A stretch of DNA of 34,281 nucleotides, from contig MFNO01000027.1 in assembly GCA_001782075.1 (NCBI GenBank), positions 1-34,281 on the forward strand, in the 5' to 3' direction. The notes under the pieces were generated by a model. It was not told where the DNA came from. It saw nothing but the letters and a program-made list of their open reading frames with translations, and searched no databases. Of the stretch, positions 26,062 to 33,398 are shown in pieces (position 1 is the stretch's first letter; each line of letters starts with the position of its first letter). Made by a program: the position numbers and the translations under genes. Origin of the DNA: Candidatus Levybacteria bacterium RIFCSPHIGHO2_01_FULL_38_26 (GTDB lineage Bacteria > Patescibacteriota > Microgenomatia > Levybacterales > UBA12049).

Positions 26062-26133
26062 CGGAGTGTAGTGAATCGGCATCACGCTGCGTTCGGGACG
26101 CAGAGACAGAGGGTTCAATTCCCTCCACTCCGA
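26062..26133 (+). tRNA. tRNA-Pro (anticodon CGG)
   Basis: Acceptor CGGAGTG/CACTCCG, D-arm GTGA...TCAC, anticodon arm CTGCG TTCGGGA CGCAG, T-arm GAGGG TTCAATT CCCTC, discriminator A; CCA not encoded. Confidence 0.92.
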
Positions 26134-26144
26134 CTAGATTTACC

Positions 26145-26609
26145 TCATCCTAACTCTTCTTTGGTATACACGTGGCTGTGGTCGAGTTTGTCCCAGTCAA
26201 AAATCTCAGAATCGCTAAAGATCAATTTCTCTTCTTTCTTGGCTATCTCCAAGCTTTCGGAAGCGTGAATCAGGTTGTACTGCTGGCTCATAGCAAAATC
26301 TCCCCTGATTGTTCCAGGTTCTGCTTGCCGGGCAAGTGTTATACCAATGATCTTTCGAATTGTCACAACAACATTTTTCCCCTCCCAAAGCATGGCTACA
26401 ACTGGATATGACATCATGTATTCTTTCAGATTCCCAAAAAAAGCTTTGTCTTTGTGATGAATATACCACTCATCGAGAATTGCGTCATCCAAAGAAATCA
26501 TCTTTAACCCAACTAGCTTCATGCCTTTTCTCTCGAAACGATGGATTATCTCGCCAATAAGACCTCTCTGTACTCCATCAGGTTTTACTAATACTATTGT
26601 TCTTTCCAT
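26145..26609 (-). CDS. ndk: Nucleoside diphosphate kinase
   Basis: MERTIVLVKPDGVQRGLIGEIIHRFERKGMKLVGLKM; PGTIRGDFAMSQQYNLIHASESLEIAKKE. Confidence 0.93.
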   Translation of the reverse strand: MERTIVLVKPDGVQRGLIGEIIHRFERKGMKLVGLKMISLDDAILDEWYIHHKDKAFFGNLKEYMMSYPVVAMLWEGKNVVVTIRKIIGITLARQAEPGTIRGDFAMSQQYNLIHASESLEIAKKEEKLIFSDSEIFDWDKLDHSHVYTKEELG

Positions 26610-26611
26610 AT

Positions 26612-27886
26612 CTACAACTTTAGCAACTTTCCAAATTTTTGTCCATTGGGAAAATTGCCTATTGCCGCCAAGTTCAAACTCCCGTTTATTAGATACTTTT
26701 TTGCCACTGACTGCACCTCGTCAATTGTTACTTTACCTATCTTTTCTAATACTTCCTCGGGCGTATCAACCCTTTTTTCCAAAAGTTCCTGACTTGCAAA
26801 AAATCCCGCGACAGATCTGCTGTCCTCAAGCTCCAAAACCAGATGTCCCTTCGTAAACTCTTTAGCCTTTTTAAGCTCAACATCGGAAACCGGCTGTTTT
26901 GAGCTTGAAATTCCCCGATACTGTTCGATAATGACTTCCAGCGCCTCTTCTACTCTTTTTGGATCAACTCCGGCTACAGATGAAAAATTTCCGCAGTCCT
27001 GATAATGCTCAACACTGCTTCTTACATAGTATGCCAATCCCCTTTTCTCCCTGACCTCATGAAAAAGCCTGCTGCTCATTCCGCCTCCCAAAATTGTCGC
27101 TAGAATTGACAGAGGGTAACGGTCCGGATGGTCCGTTGAGACAGCCCTGACTCCAATCGCGATATGCGCCTGCTCAGTGGTTTTTTTCTTGATAAGCAGT
27201 TCTGGCTTTTTTTGACGCTCAACAACTTTTGGATATTTCAATGTGTCAAATTTCTTCATACTGCCAAAGTATTTATCGGCTAAAGACTCTACTTTGGGGG
27301 AATCTATTCCTCCGGCAATAACAACAGCGATTTTATCAGCGCTGTACAAACTCGCCATATAATCCAGAAAATCCTGTCTTTTAATTGCTTTTATGACCTC
27401 TTTGTCTCCTGCTATATCCCAGCCCATAGGAGTATCTTTGTACAGAAGACTTTCGTAAATGTCGCCGATTTTTCGAGAGGGAGTATCTTCATACAAATTT
27501 ATCTCTTCAAGAATAACGCCTTTCTCTTTGTTTATTTCAATCGGGTCAAGAAGAGAATTTCTAAGCATATCGGAAAGAACATCCATGCATAATTCGATAT
27601 GGTTTGCGGATGATTTGATATAGTAACCTGTTGATTCTTTGCTTGTGAAGGCGTTAAACTCTCCCCCTATGCCATCAATAAGACCTGATATTTCAATTGC
27701 CGAAGGTCTCTTTTTAGTACCCTTGAAAGCCATGTGCTCTAAAAAATGAGAAATACCGCTGTTTTTTTTGTTTTCATATCGGCTCCCTGCTCCAACCATC
27801 ACAAGAACTGTTGAGCTTTCAAAGGATGGCATGGGAACAGTGATGACTCGCAGGCCGTTTGACAAAACACTTCTGTGGAAATTCAT
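26612..27886 (-). CDS. M16-family zinc metallopeptidase
   Basis: GISHFLEHMAFKGTKKR (HxxEH), ILEEINLYEDTP, GGGMSSRLFHEVREKRGLAYYV. Start set to ATG at 27886; the listed 27898 start is TTG. Confidence 0.93.
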   Translation of the reverse strand: MNFHRSVLSNGLRVITVPMPSFESSTVLVMVGAGSRYENKKNSGISHFLEHMAFKGTKKRPSAIEISGLIDGIGGEFNAFTSKESTGYYIKSSANHIELCMDVLSDMLRNSLLDPIEINKEKGVILEEINLYEDTPSRKIGDIYESLLYKDTPMGWDIAGDKEVIKAIKRQDFLDYMASLYSADKIAVVIAGGIDSPKVESLADKYFGSMKKFDTLKYPKVVERQKKPELLIKKKTTEQAHIAIGVRAVSTDHPDRYPLSILATILGGGMSSRLFHEVREKRGLAYYVRSSVEHYQDCGNFSSVAGVDPKRVEEALEVIIEQYRGISSSKQPVSDVELKKAKEFTKGHLVLELEDSRSVAGFFASQELLEKRVDTPEEVLEKIGKVTIDEVQSVAKKYLINGSLNLAAIGNFPNGQKFGKLLKL

Positions 27887-27977
27887 AAAGAAAGCCAAGC
27901 TGAGCTTGGCAGCCTTATTCTACCACTTTGAGCCTCCCTTGCCAAGAGTTAGTTGTTGTTATATAATCTCATCCAAA

Positions 27978-28463
27978 ATGACAAAACCAGAACAGGAGCC
28001 CAATACATTCACTCAACCGCCAAAAGAAGGAATTAGAAGAGTAAGTGAGCCTGAATTTAACAGACTAAGATACGGGTTTTTTCAAGACCATGCGCTTTCC
28101 GTCCTGTCTCTTATCAAAATCGAAGGTAATTTGAAACTGCTTGCAAGAAGCCCGAGAAATAACCAGCGCGGCCATCTCACAGGAGGAGTGGCCCTTGATA
28201 CGTTTTTGGGCATTAATCCAAATGACAACAAGCAAACAAAAGACAGAAAAGGGAAAGAATTCAGCAGCAACCAATTTAATCATATTGTAGATAAATTATG
28301 GGATGAAGATGCAAATCAAATAATCGTTGACCCAAAAGACAGACAAATAGGACAAATCTGCCAAGACCTAAAACAAATGGGCAAAGATAAAGAGGAGCTA
28401 AAAGCCATTTTAAGGAAACATTATGGACTAGATATTGCTACGGAAGATAATCCCAATGGCTAA
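27978..28463 (+). CDS. Hypothetical protein
   Basis: 161 aa from MTKPEQEPNTFTQPPKEG; TATAAT 10 nt upstream. The longer listed ORF (27768) runs antisense into the M16 gene and is unlikely. Confidence 0.55.
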   Translation: MTKPEQEPNTFTQPPKEGIRRVSEPEFNRLRYGFFQDHALSVLSLIKIEGNLKLLARSPRNNQRGHLTGGVALDTFLGINPNDNKQTKDRKGKEFSSNQFNHIVDKLWDEDANQIIVDPKDRQIGQICQDLKQMGKDKEELKAILRKHYGLDIATEDNPNG

Positions 28464-28569
28464 TCTTGGGATAAATCTGCATACTCCTAAGTCTTGTAAT
28501 AACTCTTGGACTGGCTTGAATTATTGACTGATTTGTGGTAAAAATCAAGCTGATAATTAACCTACCCAT

Positions 28570-29292
28570 ATGACAAAAGAAAAAAACTATCATGGTTCGG
28601 GCAATATAGACCAAAATATTCTTAGGGTCAAAAAAGAACTAGAAAGAATTGCGGTCTCAAATCCTGATATCGATCCTGGGTATTATAGAACTCTCTTTAC
28701 TCAGCAAGAAACAACATCCGCTATGCTACCCGACTATGAGCGTCAAGCTCCACAAACTGTCTCATCTGCCAAAACTGAATTAACAAGCACCACAGAGAAA
28801 TCCTCAAGACGCAAAAAAAATACTAATCCCAAGAGGACTTTCAGAAACACATTCGTAAGTCAAAGAGAGATTAAAGATTTACCAGACTCTATAGAATTTG
28901 ATCAAAAAGACTTTGGGTTGAAAATTACTTATATGATATTTTCAGTTCCAGCAAAAGTCTTTTCAAATGAAGAAAGACCAAGTAATGAGGCATTACAATT
29001 CCTAAAAAGACATCTTCCTCCGGGAATAACACTTGAATCAATAGGTGTTACATCAAATGAAGAAGCAGGAGATAAGATGATCCTACTGGTCTCCAATACT
29101 TTAGGAAACATTGCAACTGCCCTAAGAGAGAAAAGAGGAATTACAGAAACGCAAAAAAGTATAGTATCAAGGTGGAACACTTCGTTTAACAACAAAGAAC
29201 AATTCAAAAACCGACCTCTTTCAGTTGTACGGGCACGTTTTGGCATTCAGGAACCCGAACCTACATCCTCTCAGGAGCAGAAATCCAAATAA
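28570..29292 (+). CDS. Hypothetical protein
   Basis: 240 aa ORF; TGG-TAAAAA extended -10-like box upstream; no recognised family. Confidence 0.6.
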   Translation: MTKEKNYHGSGNIDQNILRVKKELERIAVSNPDIDPGYYRTLFTQQETTSAMLPDYERQAPQTVSSAKTELTSTTEKSSRRKKNTNPKRTFRNTFVSQREIKDLPDSIEFDQKDFGLKITYMIFSVPAKVFSNEERPSNEALQFLKRHLPPGITLESIGVTSNEEAGDKMILLVSNTLGNIATALREKRGITETQKSIVSRWNTSFNNKEQFKNRPLSVVRARFGIQEPEPTSSQEQKSK

Positions 29293-29367
29293 CAAATTTG
29301 TCGTTTAATAGCAATACTGTCTCCTTTATGGTAAAATTCTAGCTACAATTTATCCCTGATCGAATCT

Positions 29368-30270
29368 ATGAGACGAGAGCTTGAAGAAATAAGAACTAGT
29401 AAGGATCCAAATTCAGAAATCCAGCCTAAAATGGTAACTATTCCCGTGGGCGGAAAAGAAAAAGAAATAGAAAACAAGCTTGACTATGGCTTTTATGATG
29501 TAGCAAGTTTGTGCGAAATGGAATATCAGACTTTTATGGCCAAAGTCGCTAACTTAAGAGGAAGAAATCAAGAATTAGATCAATTTCTGAAAGATTCAAA
29601 AGAAGGAGGTCAATATACTTTTGATCTCAAAGGAGTAAAATATGTATCAAATGCCGTTCTTACAGCTCAAGACAGAAGAAGAACAAAAAACTCCCCATCT
29701 ACAAACTCTTCAGCAAAACCAAATAGCCAAAATCAGGGCCGGAGAAAACTACCTGAAAATCAAACAAACATCCCGGGAACAAATTCAAATGAATCTAACT
29801 CTAGTGAAAACAGCGAGCTTCTTCGTCCATCTGATGCAATAAATTTACTAGTGACAAGAGATATTGCTGTTAAAATGGCAGCACATAAATCCGAAGAAAT
29901 AAATCCTGTGACGAGTATTAACCTGGCTAAATATCTCCAGCCTCAAGGTACACTAGATAAAATATACGGACAGGTAGCATCTAATCCGGAAGCCCTAAAA
30001 AGACATTTTTTTGGCGCGTTCATCAACAACATAGAATCACTTTGGGGCAAAGAAGATAAAGTGCTTGATTCAGAATTACCGCACCAGAACAAAATCAGAA
30101 CTGTTCAAAACCAAATAATAGGAGCTTGCAGGACACTTGAGGAACAAAATCAAACACAATCCACTCTTATAAAAAATGTTTCCCAAATTCTAAATGCCCC
30201 ACTTCCTGAAAGATACAAGCCCACTAAATATACTACATCCTATCAGGCGCGGAGATTCCAAGAAGGTTGA
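29368..30270 (+). CDS. Hypothetical protein
   Basis: 300 aa ORF; TGG-TAAAAT extended -10-like box upstream; Ser/Asn-rich linker; convergent overlap with argS. Confidence 0.6.
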   Translation: MRRELEEIRTSKDPNSEIQPKMVTIPVGGKEKEIENKLDYGFYDVASLCEMEYQTFMAKVANLRGRNQELDQFLKDSKEGGQYTFDLKGVKYVSNAVLTAQDRRRTKNSPSTNSSAKPNSQNQGRRKLPENQTNIPGTNSNESNSSENSELLRPSDAINLLVTRDIAVKMAAHKSEEINPVTSINLAKYLQPQGTLDKIYGQVASNPEALKRHFFGAFINNIESLWGKEDKVLDSELPHQNKIRTVQNQIIGACRTLEEQNQTQSTLIKNVSQILNAPLPERYKPTKYTTSYQARRFQEG

Positions 30271-31978
30271 GGCCGTTTTTGAGAACCTGACCGACACTTT
30301 GACTTAAACCAAGTCTAAAACCCTCTTCCTCGCTCTCCAAAATCTTGTGCTTTTGGTAAAAAAGATTATACTTTTGAGCCAAATCAAAAAGATAATTACA
30401 TAGGACATTCGGCGCAAACTTGTCAGAAGCCTCCTCCACGACCTCGGGGAAAAGATGAATCGCCCTCAGTAGCAATTCCTCTTCTTTTTCAAATTCGTAA
30501 TTCATGATTCGTAATTCATGATTCGTAATTCCGGCCTTAGCCAACACGCTCTGCGTGCGAGCGAAAGTATATTGCAAATACGGCCCGGAATTGCCCTCAA
30601 GACTTATTGATTCATCAAAATTAAATTCTATATCTCTGCCGATACCACTCTTAAGAAATGCATATTTTACAGCTCCAACCGCGACTTTCTCCGCTGTATC
30701 TTCGTCCATTTCAGGATACGCCTTTTGAATACGATCTTTTGCCTCATCAAGAAGCCACTCGCCTGTAATTACCTGCCCTGTTCTACTTGACATTTTTCCT
30801 TTTGGCAAACGCACCATTCCATGAGCTACATGCTTTGTTCTTGCCGCCAAGTCAGGATAGATATGCTTTAATACATTAAGCAATACTTTGAAGTATTCAA
30901 TAATTTCATTGCCTGTAACTATAATTGATTGGTCATATTTAAAATCCATGTATTTTGTAGGAGCAAGCCCAAGCTCTTTTGCCTCATAAGTAGGGAGTCC
31001 TTGGGAGTTTAGAAAAACTCTGTTGTGCAGTCCATGTTTTTCGCCGTTAAATATCACCGCGCCGTCGCTTTTCTCAAAGACATCTCCAGTATGGTCTCTT
31101 ACTATTTTACTGCCTATATCTCCTGCCTCTGATTCAAAATAAAACTTTTTAAACTTTGTCCCCAAACGCTTGTATATCGTATCAAAGTATTCCAGGCTCC
31201 ACTGTCTTCCCTTTTTATATAAATCTTCTATCTCTCTGTCATGATCATAAATTTTTTTATTCAACTCTATTATCTCCTTTTTAGCTTTTTCATCCTCCTC
31301 GTAAGCTCTTGCCCCTAAGGCATAAGCTTTACCTAAAAACTCAATTTTGCTACTCAATTTTTCATCCTCAATCTGCTTCATCATCTTGCTACCTAACAAA
31401 CTAGATACCGAAAATAGTTCGGCATGACACAAACGGAAAATTCCATAAAGAGCTTTTGCAACGTGTAGTCCCACATCTCCCTGATAACAAACTCTCCACG
31501 CGTTTACTCCCTGCGACTCAAGAAGACGAGATAATGACTCTCCGACAATATTACTATACAAATGGCCTATGTGAAATTCTTTAAACGGATTAGGGTCTGT
31601 AAACTCAATCATTATCTTCTTGTCTTCAAGCCTATTTGTTTTTCCAAGCTTATCTTTTTTCTCCAAAATTTCCTGAAGATTATCGGCAAGATACTCTTTC
31701 GAAAGCCAGAGATTTATAAACCCCGGCTTTACAGCCTCAACTTTTTCAAGACTTTTGAATTTTGAATTTTGAATTTTGAATTTCTCGACTATCTCCTCCG
31801 CCAGCTCCATCGGAGTCTTTGCCTTTGATCTTGCAAATATAACCATTGCGATATTTGAAGAATAATCTCCGTGATTATCATCTTTGGATCGTTCTAAATC
31901 AGGTTTGACATCCTGACCAGTAGTCTTTTTGGTAACCTCAGATAGAATTTTTATAATCTCGTGTTTTATATCTTGCAT
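30233..31978 (-). CDS. argS: Arginyl-tRNA synthetase
   Basis: IEFTDPNPFKEFHIGHLYSNIVGESLSRLLESQG (HIGH), VRLPKGKMSSRTGQVITGEWLLDEA, FDESISLEGNSGPYLQYTFARTQSVL. Start set to ATG at 31978 (MQDIKHEI). Confidence 0.96.
   Translation of the reverse strand: MQDIKHEIIKILSEVTKKTTGQDVKPDLERSKDDNHGDYSSNIAMVIFARSKAKTPMELAEEIVEKFKIQNSKFKSLEKVEAVKPGFINLWLSKEYLADNLQEILEKKDKLGKTNRLEDKKIMIEFTDPNPFKEFHIGHLYSNIVGESLSRLLESQGVNAWRVCYQGDVGLHVAKALYGIFRLCHAELFSVSSLLGSKMMKQIEDEKLSSKIEFLGKAYALGARAYEEDEKAKKEIIELNKKIYDHDREIEDLYKKGRQWSLEYFDTIYKRLGTKFKKFYFESEAGDIGSKIVRDHTGDVFEKSDGAVIFNGEKHGLHNRVFLNSQGLPTYEAKELGLAPTKYMDFKYDQSIIVTGNEIIEYFKVLLNVLKHIYPDLAARTKHVAHGMVRLPKGKMSSRTGQVITGEWLLDEAKDRIQKAYPEMDEDTAEKVAVGAVKYAFLKSGIGRDIEFNFDESISLEGNSGPYLQYTFARTQSVLAKAGITNHELRIMNYEFEKEEELLLRAIHLFPEVVEEASDKFAPNVLCNYLFDLAQKYNLFYQKHKILESEEEGFRLGLSQSVGQVLKNGLNLLGISAPDRM
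30494..30528. repeat. Heptanucleotide array inside argS: TTCGTAA TTCATGA TTCGTAA TTCATGA TTCGTAA
   Basis: Five 7-mers alternating two variants, encoding ITNHELRIMNYEF in frame. Confidence 0.9.
31378..31435. repeat. Palindromic-element-like insert inside argS
   Basis: Minus strand TGTCATGCCGAACTATTTTCGGTATCTAG encodes CHAELFSVSSLLGSKMMK; inverted arms ATACCGAA/TTCGGCAT with one mismatch. Confidence 0.5.
31753..31780. repeat. Perfect heptanucleotide tandem repeat inside argS: TTTTGAA x4
   Basis: acttttgaattttgaattttgaattttgaatttc; encodes KFKIQNSKFK in frame. Confidence 0.9.
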
Positions 31979-32150
31979 AAAATTTATTCTAGCACTTATC
32001 AGCCTCAATTCCAACCTGCACTATAACCCATCACCAGGTTATTTTACACCAACAGCATAACATATGGTCAACTAAAACAATCAATTCTTAATTCCGTGTA
32101 TTGACAAGATGCCATGGAGCATGGTAGCTTAGGAATATAATATAGAATAT

Positions 32151-32525
32151 ATGGCAAGAATTCTTCTTATTGATGATGACCAGTCTATAGGCGAATTGTT
32201 CTCTTATTCACTTAAGAAAAATGGTTTTGAGACTGTTCTTGCCGTGGATGGAAAATCAGGAATTGACAAGGCAAAAGTTGAAAATATTGACCTTATACTT
32301 CTTGATGAAGTTCTCCCTGATATTCCCGGAAATGAAATCCTCAAAACCCTCAAGCTTGATTCAAAAACCCAAAATATTCCAATCATAATATTATCAAACT
32401 TCAGCCAGGAAGAACTCGTCAAAGAAGCGATCAACGCCGGGGCTCTGGATTATATATTCAAGTATCAAATAGAGCCTGATGATCTGGTCACGCGAGTCAA
32501 ATCCGCCCTGTCAACCCCCAAGTAA
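32151..32525 (+). CDS. Orphan single-domain response regulator
   Basis: ILLIDDDQSIGELFSYSLKKNGF, DLILLDEVLPDIPG, YIFKYQIEP; no adjacent kinase. Confidence 0.92.
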   Translation: MARILLIDDDQSIGELFSYSLKKNGFETVLAVDGKSGIDKAKVENIDLILLDEVLPDIPGNEILKTLKLDSKTQNIPIIILSNFSQEELVKEAINAGALDYIFKYQIEPDDLVTRVKSALSTPK

Positions 32526-32531
32526 GCATTT

Positions 32532-33395
32532 CTATTCCACTATCCAATTTATCCCATCCGTCATGATCTCGATCTCTCCATTCTGATCCATCCTTAATGT
32601 CTTAATTTCTTGATTTCTTAATATCTCAATTATTTCTTTTGCCGGATGACTGTATTTGTTATTCTTCCCCACCGATATAACTGCAAGCTCTGGCTTCAAG
32701 TAGCTTAAAATTTCAGAATCCAAACCGGTTTTGGAGCCGTGATGCGGAACCTGAAGAACATCAATGTCCTGAAGAAAACCACTCAGTATAGCATCCTTAA
32801 TCCCCTCTTTCTGACTATCCCCTGTCAGGAAAAGCGAAAAATCTTTGTAGTTAAAAAGGGTTAAGATATTGGCAAATTCGCTGCTTTCGCCAATCATGCC
32901 TGTTGGGCTTGTTTCTCCAATAAACTCTCTGCTTGGACCGACAATTTCAAGAATTAATCCGTCCTTAAAAGAAAATCTATCCCCCGTATGCAGATACTGT
33001 ATTTTTATATTCTGTTTCTTGATCTCATCTATCAGAACCCGAAATGAGGCTGTATTATTTTTCAAATTCTCTGTTGCAAAAGACTTTATTTTATATCTTT
33101 TGGCAACTTCTATTAGACCATTTAGATGGTCCGCGTGGGGATGAGACAGAATAACCAGTTCTAAATCCCGATCCCAAAACGGCATATGCCCCAAGAGACA
33201 GGACAAGACCGAATTATTTGGTCCACCATCAATTAGAATATCCGACCCTTTTGGCGTTCGAAGAAAAATCGCGTCTCCCTGTCCGACATCACAAAATACT
33301 ACATGAAGTTTTCTATCATTGAATTTAGAATAATGATATACAAAAATCGCTCCCAGTGAAAAAATAACAATAAAAACTATAATTATTTTTCGCAT
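32532..33395 (-). CDS. ComEC C-terminal-type metallo-beta-lactamase-fold hydrolase
   Basis: HVVFCDVGQGDAIFLRTPKGSDILIDGGPNNSV...LVILSHPHADHLNGLIEV...LQVPHHGSKTGLDSEILSYLKPELAVISVG. Confidence 0.92.
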   Translation of the reverse strand: MRKIIIVFIVIFSLGAIFVYHYSKFNDRKLHVVFCDVGQGDAIFLRTPKGSDILIDGGPNNSVLSCLLGHMPFWDRDLELVILSHPHADHLNGLIEVAKRYKIKSFATENLKNNTASFRVLIDEIKKQNIKIQYLHTGDRFSFKDGLILEIVGPSREFIGETSPTGMIGESSEFANILTLFNYKDFSLFLTGDSQKEGIKDAILSGFLQDIDVLQVPHHGSKTGLDSEILSYLKPELAVISVGKNNKYSHPAKEIIEILRNQEIKTLRMDQNGEIEIMTDGINWIVE

Positions 33396-33398
33396 TCT

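Noticed and set aside
25973-26133. tRNA-associated integrated mobile element with att duplication
   Set aside because: No integrase and no obvious duplicated tRNA 3' end seen within the window.
26172-26560. Multiple overlapping ORFs across ndk
   Set aside because: Shadow frames of ndk.
27768-27977. N-terminal extension of the 231-aa hypothetical ORF
   Set aside because: Antisense to the M16 start region; TATAAT and ATG at 27962/27978 support the shorter gene.
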